Source of the DNA: Apostichopus japonicus
Taxonomy: Eukaryota; Echinodermata; Holothuroidea; Aspidochirotida; Stichopodidae
Assembly (NCBI RefSeq): GCF_037975245.1
Contig: NC_092576.1
Location: 34,140,611-34,204,610, forward strand
DNA length: 64,000 nt
Reading direction: 5' to 3'
Below the pieces are notes generated by a model. That model searched no databases, had not been told where the DNA came from, and saw only the letters and a program-made list of their open reading frames with translations. This document shows, piece by piece, positions 1-12,100 of this stretch. How positions within the stretch are numbered: position 1 is the stretch's first letter; each line of letters opens with the position of its first letter. Both the position numbers and the translations under genes were made by a program.

Positions 1-151
1 AGAAGGACATTGTATTGGCAGATTGGTCACGCTGTTGTGCTATAGGCCAGCAGTTTACCTCTGGTACACTTTGTGTATAATATGTACAGAAATCATTCTG
101 GGTTTCCATGGAGACACATGATTAATTGAAAGATTTTTTTGTATAATTAAG

Positions 152-3100
152 AGACATCCCGAGGGACCCCTGGATATGGAGTGTACTAATGTGAAGAAAG
201 AGACCAAGGCAGAAGGGGTAGACTTTATTACAAATCTGGCCAAGATGTCATCTACTGTGGAGGAACCGACGAAGGAACTTGGAGCAGATGCTGCAAGGTA
301 AATGTAGAATGGTTGTAAAGGAAGGGAAGAGTTAGACAGTGGTGTAGGAAGGTACTTTTGAGTGGGGGGGCTGAAGACTGATGGCCGGCCTGAGGGACGG
401 GTCTAAGGGGAGGGAAATTTTTTGCATTTCCAGGTGGCCTCAGACGCAATTTGGTGCAATATATCACACTTCGAACACCCACTCAGTTTTGTAAATAATT
501 TTGCATTTTCACCTGGCCTTAGATGCAAGTTGGTGCTTCAAATGAGATTTTTTTCTCATTTGGAAATGAAAAAGGGGTTTTCTGACTTGTGAAGCGAGGG
601 GGGGGGGCGGAATGATACTTCCGCCCCCTCATTTTTTTCACCGGTTCCTACGCCCTTGGAGTTAGAAACCAGTTAGGCAGATTATAGGAGGTTATCGTAG
701 AAACAGGTGAACAGATGTATTATACAAACAGCTGAGCTGAGGGTAGGCAAAGTGGAAGTAGGAAACACTTATCGGAAACAAAGTTAGTGATTTTAATGGC
801 AGGAAAATATTGCTGGAACAGATTTGAGGAATCCATCTTAGAAACAGCTAGAAACAGGCAAATATGGAACGAATCATATTTGGTATTAATGTAGGAAGAT
901 GTGTTGAAGTACAGTTGGAAAGAACTAGCAGATGAAGTATCTTAATTAGCATACTTTGGATATACCAATCTGGGCAGGAAGGGGGTAATACTATGAGAGC
1001 AGTGGAAGAAGGCATATACAGTATGTGGAAGTAAATAAGGTTAGGTCTTGTAGGATGAGCTAGGTATTGTAAGAATAGATGTAGGGTGTTAGTGAATGTA
1101 ATGTTACAGGTTCATGGATGTATTGTATTGTCATGTCAATAAATCAGGTAGAAGTTAGCAGTCACTAACACCACACCCAAACAAACATATTGTTCTTAAT
1201 ATAGAGGGCAGCAATCCTAAATAACAACTAATAATAATCAAAGGTAATATATGTCACAATACAACACATGGATGTATTGTAGGAGGAAATTCAGAAGCAG
1301 GTTATTGTAGGAGTAGATGGAGGGAGTTTATGTGCAAACAGATGCATGCAGGGAAATATTGTGGGAGTAGAAGTGGGAAGGCGATGTAGTAGCTGATGAT
1401 AAATACTGTAGGAGCTGATAGCTTCCTTCTTGTCCAAACAAGAATGACCATCACCCTATCATTGGAATTTATTGTATTTTGTGATGAGGTAATGTGATGT
1501 GAAAAAGCTTAGGCTATCTAAATAAATACATTGATATATATGTTTATATATTTATTTTGTCATTGCAGTTTATTGAAGAAGCTACAATCCTTGGTGATTT
1601 CAGAGAGAAGGGTAGCTAAAGTAGTTCCACACAGAATCTTTTCTGTGGGATTTCACCCTTCGTCGGACCGTACCATCGTAGCAGCGGGGGACAAGTGGGG
1701 TAGTCTAGGATTCTGGGATCTGGTGAGTTAATCTTCATTGGAGACTTTTGATTCCATTAACGTTCATATCATCAGCAGATTATCAAAAATGTGGAAAAGC
1801 CCAAGCTTGCCAAACCTTCAGTTGATGGCTGTACAAACTGTTCCCTTGACAAATCATTGTGTCAACGTACCACTAAATATGTAAACTCCATCAGTTAAGA
1901 GATATTGAAATAAACAAAACTAGTGGTAGACACAATGATACACCCAAAATGAGTTTCACTGGCCCACAACTGGTGTTATAGACACATGGGAATTACATCT
2001 CACCTGTGTTGATCATTTACTTGTATACATTTCAGCTGATAGTGTTTAAGAAATTATTCCTGATTCAGTTTGGACATAGGAAAGACAGCTTCCAGCTCCA
2101 TATCCCTCTGGAGATCTGTGTTGTTTTACATTTTAATTTATTTTTAATTATTTATGTTAATTAATATTCATTCTTCTTTTCAGTTCATAATTTTGATTGC
2201 TCAGCACCCTATACAGCTATTTTTTCTGGTCTACAGTATTTTACTACTTTTCATCATTCTTGTTGTTGCTCTTACCCTATCCACTGCCCCTAATACTGTC
2301 CCCATCAAAGTTAAATTGATATGAAACACCTCACAAGCTTACATGAAAGCCTTTTTCTGTTGGCTTTTAATTGTAGTTATTAATTACAAAATTTGTTATG
2401 CATGCCTTGTTTTTCTTTTAATGTTAGATTGGTTTTATGATTGCCCATATCCCTCTGGAGCGTTGTGTTGATTTAAATTTAAATTTTTTTTTCTTAATTA
2501 ATATTCATTCTTCTTTTAGTTTATTGATTGCTCAGCACTCTGTACAACTATTGTTTCTGGTCTACAGTATTTTACTACTTCTCATCACCATTATTGTTGT
2601 TGCCCTATCCACTGTTGCTAATACTGTCCTCATCATAGTTAAATCAATATAAAACACCTCACCGCCACAAAAGCCATTTTGTCTCATATTTTAGTTTTGT
2701 ATAAGAGTACAGTAGTTATTAATTACAAAATTTGATATGCATGCCTAGTTTTTTTGCAATGGTACTTTGGTTTCCTCGTACCTCCAGGATTCATCTGAAG
2801 GGGATGATGGAGTCTTTCTTTTCTCGCCTCACACCCGCCCCATCAACTGTCTGAGTTTCTCTCCCAGCCAACAGTCAAAGGTCTTCACATGTAGCTACGA
2901 TGGCACATTAAGATGCGGGGACTTCGAGAAGGGCATCTTTGATGAGGTAAGTGATTAGGATGTTTGGTAGTAGTCTGCTACCTTGAAGGGGATATTATGC
3001 AAATGACCCTAGCATTTGTCAGACAATCTCTTTTGAATAATCTTTTGATGTTAATATCATTGTACAATGTGCTCTCATACTCCGGACAACAAGTTTCTGA

Positions 3101-6100
3101 CAAGTTGTCTAACTGCAGGTAACACTGTTTAGTGCATACTGTACATATAGTTAATAACTTTTATTTAATAGAAATCAGGGATGTTCATACTACTCATACT
3201 TTATAATTGCTCTGAAATCAGGCGCATAGCGAGGAGTTTGCCAAGGGAGGGGCGAAACTGTGGGCAAATTATCAGAGCCGTAGATAAGGCATTGCAAACT
3301 ATCTGCGTACCGCCACGATCGGTTAGCGCGAAGCGTACAAGAAAATTTTTGCTGAAAATACCTCCCAGATAGCTGGAAATGGCACTTCCCAGGCCTTGTA
3401 ATTTGCATCTTAGCATTTTCTCTTTTGAAATTACTAGCGATATCATAAAAACATAAAAAAAATATGCTCAAGGGGGGGCAGCTGCCCCCTTCGCCACCCC
3501 CCCTTGGCTACGTGCCTGTCTGAAATACTTCATTGAATTATGGTATCCAAAAACATTCTCCTAAGTGGGTGTTACCAGACATCTCAAACCTGCTCATAGT
3601 ATGTTCTTTACAAATACTATGCCATGAGAAAGCAGAAAAATGAAAAAAAAACAGTGTCATGACAGTACAGTATATAAAAAACCTCCAAAGTGGGTGTTAC
3701 CATACATCTCAAACCTACTCATAGTATGTTCTTTACAAATACTATGCCATGAGAAAGCAGGAAAGTTAAAAAAAAAAACTAGTGCCATGTACACAAAACC
3801 TCCAAAGTGAGTGTTACCAGATATCTTAATCCTGCTAATAGTATACTCTTTACAAATTCCCTTGGAGAAATGTTCCCACAACAATTCTTGGTACTTCCTG
3901 TAACTTGCTCCATTACTGTAAGCAGGATATTGTAAAGTTTGTTGATTTTGGTAAGGAGTATTTTGATTGGTCAAATTTTTGCTAAATAGCAATCATCGGC
4001 TTTGTTACTGCGGCACTGCACTGTGTGTATTGCGTGTATTGGTCGACCATGTTTACTGCACTCAGGGATGTGCCAAGGATTTCCTAAGTGCCGGGTATAT
4101 TAAGCACATACAAAAGTACTAGTTTTGCTAACAATTTACATTTTTTAATTTTTTTTTTTAGTGAAATATATTTTGTGCCTGGTAAAAGTTATTACTTTGT
4201 TTCATAAAGATTTTACAAGGGACCGATTGAGTAATGGCCGTAAGTAATGTTTCTTGCATGAGTAACTGTGCATTATTAGTCTGTATGATTTTGGCATAGG
4301 CTTGTCCCAATTTATGTTGAATATATTGTTAGGAATGTCGGGATTTTAGATGAAAACAGTGCTGGGCAGGATTCACAATTTTTAAGACACTGCTGGCCGG
4401 GGCCGCCGAGTGCTGCCCAGCATGGGCACATCCCTATGCACTGTATGTACTAAATGTGTGTGCTAAATCTCGATAAAGGTTCATGTATGTACATCTAACT
4501 ATTAACATCATGAAATCACCCCACCCCTACCCCCTTCTTCCTAACTCTGGAAAGTTTCTTAACTGAATAATACCATTCCTTACATGTGTTTTTGAATAAT
4601 ACAATTGCTTTCATGTGTTTTTCATCATTTTATACAGATCTACGCCACTGACGAAGATTCTTACAATTCTTGGCTTCACTGCTTTGATTTTCTGGACAAA
4701 AGTGGAAGCAACTTACTGATAGCACAAAATGAGGGAGGAGGTCATGTGACCACCATAGACACAAGGTCACCTGGGTAGGTTTAAATTGACAGTTGTCATA
4801 TTTTTTCTTTTAAAATAACACAAATCTGTTAGCAAACTACTTATCCACTAGAGAGCCTGTGTAAGAGAATGTGTAAAAGTAAGTTGGCCTGACGTTTCGA
4901 TCCTAGTAGGATATTCTTCAGAGGCTGAATGACAGGTTATAGTATTAGAAGGGATAAATACACACACCGACTACAGACAGGTTAATGAGCATGGTGAACA
5001 CAAAGAGATGGATGAAAGGGATTAGTAGACACAGGATGGAGAGAAGAAAGAAACCAACAGGGGAAGAGGAGAGGTAGGAGAAAAAGAGTACAGAGGATTA
5101 TGAGTAGTAGTAATAAACTGGAGAAGGACAAAGACAGAAAGGTGAGGATAGTAAAGGGTAGAAGAGAGCTATGAGAAGAGGAGTGACAGGGAGGGGGGAC
5201 ATGGAGGGGACAGAAGAATAGTTAGCCATGTCCTTCATGAATGTTGAGCCCAATGAGGTTGAATGATGCGAAGGCGTTGCAGTAATAGCATAAAATAACT
5301 ACTTATCCACTAAAGAGCCTGTGTAAGCTAATGTGTAAAAGTAAGAGGGCCTGACGTTTCCATCCTAGTAGGATCTTCTTCAGAGGCTGAGTGACAGAAG
5401 GGACAAAAACGCACACAGACTACAGACAGGTTAATGAGCATGGTGAACACAAAGAGATGGATGAAAGGGGATTAGTAGACAAGGGATGGAGAGAAGAAGA
5501 AGGAAACCAACAGGGGAAGAGGAGAGGCAGGCCCAGCTCTCCCTGGTTGTTACTTTCCACCCAAATCTTCCTCCTCTACTCATTAATTTTTCTCTGTCAC
5601 AATATTGTGACTGCAGGTAAATTTAGAGTCATGTGGCCTTTTGCGGCTTGAACACGATTCAGTTGTCCTTGACGATGGCAAATAATCTCTTGTTTATCAT
5701 CTTTCAGGAGAATAGGTGAGAAGTTATTCAGACTCCATGATAAGAATATCCGTACTGTGTCCGTCCATCCTCTCAAACAACAGTATTTCATCACAGCTTC
5801 CACTGATTGGTAAGAACATTATACTTGAAATCATGGTCTGTTATTTTGATTAAAAGTAAAGTGTTCTGGTATAGTGATTCCAGATGTTCACAGACTTTCA
5901 TATAACTACAGTAGGTAGTTTTAATGGTTACATTTTAATTTGCAAGCTGTTATAAGTCTACTAAAGTTGATTTCTGCAAATGTTGTATTACAGATTTGAA
6001 ATGGTTGTGGATGCAGACTTTTGTAAGGGATCCCATGGCAGACTAATTGAATGTTGTAAGGGTCATGCTGGTTGTTGCCAAGGGTTATACCTTGCAGTAA

Positions 6101-9100
6101 GGAATTTGATTCATGTTGTTATTATGGGATTTGATGTCAACAGTTGCAAAGGTTATGATAGAAAACTGGTATAAGGATTATTATGCAGCCTTGTTGTTAA
6201 GGAATGTTGACATATGTGGGAGCACTATTTAATTATTTACCAAAGGTGACTGTGAGATTTACAAAAGAAGTAATGCGCTGGCCTGTAAGGCTACTGTACA
6301 CACACTCACACACACACACATACTCAAAGCAAAAAAGGGAAAATAAAATGAACCAGGGCTACATTATATACATTCTTTCATATATTTGGACACTATTTTA
6401 TTATTTCCCAAAGATAACTCTGACTTTACAAGAGAAATAATGTGTACTGTAAGACTACTAAAAACCTTTTAGAAAAACAAGAGCAACAAAATGAACTGTA
6501 TTGTTCTTGGCCATATAATATATGGCATATATTACTAAGAATAAATAGTAAGACGTCAGGGGTATAAGATTGCTCTGGATCCATTGTCCAGTGAGGGTGC
6601 ACATCAATACATGAACCCGGGTGACATTATATTTTAGATATTTTAGCACAGCTTTAATATATCATATTTGTCTGTTACAATGAATGTAGCAAATATAAGT
6701 GTTCTGGAATTTGTAAAAGAAATAGAAAGGTAAGTTTGAGACGCTTAATTGCGACTCAAGATCATTGTCCCTTACCGTTTCTGTTTGTTTTCTGTTTGTA
6801 TAATGGTATATGCATGGCAGTGTGCGCGTTTTGGTACCTACTTTTTCTGAAGGATGTTTCATGGTATACAGTAGTGTTTCATTTTTTCGTTTTCCTTTAG
6901 CCACATTGCATTATGGGATGTCAGAAAGTTGAATTCTAACGGCAGAAGTAAGAGTGTCTGTGAGCTTCCCCACGGCAAAGGGTTAAATTCTGCGTTCTTT
7001 TCACCGATAACAGGAAGCAAAATCCTGTCTACGTGTGCAGACGATAAGTTGAGGTGAGGAAGATTATTCAGTTGCCATGGAAATGTAAACACTTTAATTG
7101 AAAAGCATTAACTTAGCAGGTTCCATCTAGCCTAAAATTCCTGACTCAGATCTTTTCACTGACTGAAGTCACTCTATTATCTCTATGTGAACAAAGTTTA
7201 TTTGATTCACTTGACATTGGAAATGTAGTGGCTTGAGTCATGATTTGCTACAATACTGATTTTACAGTCATATACCGCCACTCCATTGACTTTGTATATA
7301 CCAAAATCATCACATTCCAATACCCCGAAGCGTGAATATAAACTATCAATTTCAATGTCCTACACGACATACTTGTAGTAAATGGTGTGGATTATCTTGA
7401 GCAGTTGGAAATGTTTTGTAGCATGACTGCTTAGAGTCTAGGCTGCAAAAAAAGCCTTGTAACTGCTCTAGTGACCACCAAGACATTTCTGAAATGGCAA
7501 TATCACCTTCCATTTTGATTTGTAAACAACCAAATAGTTCAAGTTACAGGGGCGTATCCGGGGGGGCGCAACAGGCGCGCGCCCCCCCTATGAGCCGTCA
7601 CCAAAAAAAAAAAAGATTAGCAAAAAAAAACGAAAAAAAAATTGATGATGACCTTTATGTGAGATGTCGGTGATCGCTCGACCCCCCCCCCCCTCCAGTA
7701 TGCTTTATTTTTTGTTTGCCAAAAAAAGGTTCTGGCGAAGTTCGGCGGCATAATAGTTTTAGAAACATAGATGGTAATTGTGTTTGTATTATCACTATAA
7801 ACACTAAGTGATATGCCAGCCATACTAAATTGTGCATTTTGTGTCCATATTTACTGGAAATGTTGCTTATTATTAAGGTCGAAAAATGGATCACATATGG
7901 CCATGGGCGGCGATCCTGGGGGGGAAGGGGGGGATATATCCCCCCATGAAAATAGGTGGAGGGGATGTAATACACCATATCCCCCCCACCACCAAATGCC
8001 AGGGATAAGAATATTTTCATGCCTACATTTATGCATCATCGTTAATGTACGGCTCTTTTTAGCTTCATTTCTCGCCTACCATAAACGCAGTGCAATCTTT
8101 TCAAATAAAGCGTCTTTATAAAGCAAGAATAGTTGACTGTAGGCTTCATTGACCCTATAACAACAAATGTATTATTGCACCCACGGTATTGATATAGTAC
8201 ATATATGCACCCTCATAGTATTCATATAGGCCCTATAGTAGGCCTACACACGTACATGTTCCCTCGAACAGCTGAGAATCTCATGTAACCAGGGTAATGC
8301 TTAATACACGTTTCACCTGGATGCCCTAGCAATCGGTACCTAGGAATGTAACTATGTGTAATTGTGTATTGCATGTGTATAGGCCTATAATAGCCTGCAT
8401 GAGGCCATTTTCTTCATCTGTCATTAAAAGCACAAAACTGTACAATATATGTCTGCATTTTAATGGGTTAATGATAGAATAAAAAACAAGTTTGCTATCA
8501 CTTGTTTTTTTAAAATCTGAATTATATTATTTTAAAGTATGTCGCATTATGCTGAACATCTCAGATATCATACATCATAGTATTAAGCACTATAAGTTTA
8601 TATCAAAGTGAAAAATATTTACCACATTATTCAATGGTGTTCATAGAATTTAAATATTCATATTATGGGCGGGATTAATTACGATCCTAACAGAAAATAT
8701 CTGCAATATATACAACGTTCAAAGTTGTAAACTTCTCAACTGTTATTCCACCATTTGAAATTAGATTTGAATAGATATAAGCTAGTTATACATGTCGTTA
8801 TGGCATCGTGGGATCAATGAGGTTGAGAAAATCTCAGAAAAGAACACAAAAAGCTGCTTTAAGTGTAGCATACTATCTGCCTTTAGAAGAACAAAAGTGT
8901 ACAGCATATGTCTGCATTTTTAATGGCTGAGCTATAGAATAATATGCAAGTTTGCTATCAGCCTCCTTAAAAGCTGATTATATTATTTTACAGTGTGTTA
9001 CATTATGCTGTGAATCTCAGATATCATACATGGTAGTATTAAGTAAATATAAGTGTATATTTATGTCCTATAATTTTGTAGAATATACCAGCTTGAAGAG

Positions 9101-12100
9101 ACAGCTGAGGCAGTAACAGATGTATCTCTAGCTTCAAGCAGGCACCATAACAACCACACTGGAAGATGGCTGACCAAGTTTAGAGCCGAGTGGCATCCGA
9201 GATGCGAAGAAATATTTATAGTGGGGAGCATGGCGAGGCCTAGACAGGTACAGTACCGTTCACATAAAATCGGCCGTGGCATCGTGTATCGTGACAAAAT
9301 ATGAGGAGACCCGAGGAGTCTATCGTGATATCGTTTCCATTACGCCTATAGCAAGTACCTAACGTGATATCGTGCGTCGCATCGTGATCGTAATATCGTG
9401 ATAATGTGTGCATCATTTCACTGGCACTGTATACTATCGTAATGTTATCGTTATAGCGTGAATCACGTTGCAGAACGATCGATCGTTTCATCGTGATTTG
9501 AAAGAATTGGGGTAGGCTTCTTCCCGCAGTAGATGAAATCATCAATTAAACGCAATGTGCAATAGATTTATTGCAAATTCTGATCAAAAAGTTTGGTGTG
9601 TCACCAAAATTAAGTGTCAATCGACATACAAGTTTCATAATCGCAAAACTAGTACGATAGGCCTAATGAACACACTGTAGGCCTACTCATCCAAACTCCT
9701 TCATACAAACCCCTTCTTGAAAAAAAATAGCGGTCGCAAAATATTTTCAGTTCGAACAAAACATTCGTTCTGAACTTCTTGTATGCAAGAATATCAGCCT
9801 AGGCTTTAATTGTACTAGCAAATCGTCCCAAATGTTACGATAGGGTTAATATGCATTTGTAACGCTGAATATAGGCCTACAGTAGCTTTTTCACCGTCCG
9901 GGATGCATAGGGTGGCATACTTTAGTATGTTTGAACATTGTTTTCACGATCGAATTTTGCAAGATTTTCGAGAAAATTGTTTGCTTGAAGAATGTTTTTC
10001 CGCACCATATGATATGCTCTAATAAGCAGTTTCTTTTGCATAGCATCAGTAATAGATATGATCCTGATGGCAACCCGTATTGACGCGCACATTAAATATT
10101 ATACAAAATTGGTCATAACTTCTGTTAGAAGCTTTTTTTTATTTCAATGTCATAAAGTCATTTAATTGCTTTTGGCCGGACAGTTTTGTATGGTAGCAAC
10201 CTTACTTTCTGAAAATACTAGACGGTCAAGTTGATCACGAACCTCGTAGAATTTTCAAACCAGTCCAGACATGTTTAGTTTCACCAAATCCTTCATACCA
10301 TGCAACAAAAGTATTTTTTTGAATATTTATGTGGTAATACTTGAATTTTTCATTTTGTTCAAACATGTGTTTAAGCATCATGTAACGTAGTTAAATACAC
10401 ATTCGCTCAAAATGCAATGATTAGGGGTAGACCCAGTATATTTTATGGGTTCCGGCGTGTCTACGTTCCGACAATTGTTTTTTACTCTGAAGTTCTTTTG
10501 ACCAATATTTTTGACCAATATGTTTTTGGAGTTCGGACCAGATTTTTTTAAGACCCATAATTTTTTGGACCAAAATATTTTGATGACACAAATAGTTTTT
10601 ACTCTAAAATATTTTATGACCAATTTTTTTTTTCGGACAAGCACTATTTGGGTCATAAAAAACTCTGGGCCCTTTTATTTTTTGTTTCGTAAATAAAAAT
10701 TGGCGCGTCCGAAAAAAATTAGTCCCCCAAACAAATCAGGTCAGAAAAATTGTGGGTCCAAAAAAGTTGATTCCACAAAAAAAAATTGGGTCCATATAAA
10801 ATTGAGTCCCCCCCCAATAAAAAATTAGGCCGGAAAAAATTTGGGTCCAAAAAAAATGAGTCCCCCAAAAAAAATCGGGTCCGAAAAAATTGAGTCCCCC
10901 CTAATAAATAGTTAGTGAGACAAAATTTGGGTCTAACAAAATTGATTCCACGAAGAAAATTTGGGTCCAAAAAAATGGAGTCCCCCCCAAAAAAATAACT
11001 TAAGCTAGACAAAATTTGGGTAAAAAAAAATGAGTCCCCAAAAAAATTGGGTCCGAAAAAATTGAATCCCCCAAAAAATTAGTCAGACAGAATTTGGGTC
11101 TAACACAATTGAGCCCCCCCCCCCCAGAAAAAATTGGGTTCAAAAAATTAGAGTCCAAAAAAATTGTCGGAACTTAAAAGAGACGTCGGAACATAGAGAC
11201 GTCGGAACATAGGGTATGTCACCCTTCTTAATACATTGAGAAAATACTAGTCAAAAATATTTTCTGAAGAAAAACCGTACGATATATTTCACAAATATTG
11301 ATGCTTAGATAAGTGCTTCCTCACAATCAACGAGCCGCCCCGAAATTCACTCCGCTTACGTAAAACTTCTATATATATATATAACATATGGAAAAAACAA
11401 GTTTTTACACACATAATTCCCATTGACATTGTTTACGGAACATAAGTAGGTCAACGACATTCGAACTTGGCAACTTGCCCAAGTTCATTGCACCGTGGGA
11501 ACGACACAACAAATTGTACATGATTGTACATTTTCCCGCCATCTGGACGCCCGAGTGTAACTTTTGATGTAATATGCAAATTATTAATGGTACTGTGCGG
11601 TTAAAACTTAACCTATTGTGACACATACAAATTTTGGGAAGTTGTTGTAGATGTTACTTTTGTATCAAATGTTAAGTACTGTATGGCACTATAATTTATA
11701 AAAGACGCTTTTCCTCAGGTGGTAGGGAAGAGGGGTATTTCGGTGAACTCGATCTCTTTGTATAGTATTTGGATACTTAAAATGACTATGTACTGTACAT
11801 GCAGTTTCAATTCTATTTAGTAAGCTGTTCTTCGCATTTTTATCCTTTGTGGATCTTTATTGGAATAAATTCGAAATGTATTTTTGACGCCAGTATTTAA
11901 TGGTAAGCATTTTTTAAATTGTTGACTGAGCTTCAAAATCCATTTTCTAAAAAGTCGGTTTTCATGAAGGTTTTATCAAATAATAGCTAGGGTAGGAAAA
12001 TATGAATTAACCACATTAAAGAAAGTTTTTCTATTATCCAAATAAAATACATGTTTCTCGTACTGAGATCTGAAAAAAAAACAGGCTGACGTTTTTCTTC

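Noticed and set aside
7655-8121. Overlapping frames of over 100 codons on both strands
   Set aside because: They are driven by G and C homopolymer runs in repeat fragments.
10719-11012. 97-codon minus-strand frame with repeated FFRTxFFLGD-like pattern
   Set aside because: It is a read-through of the 30-bp minisatellite; no start context or conserved domain.
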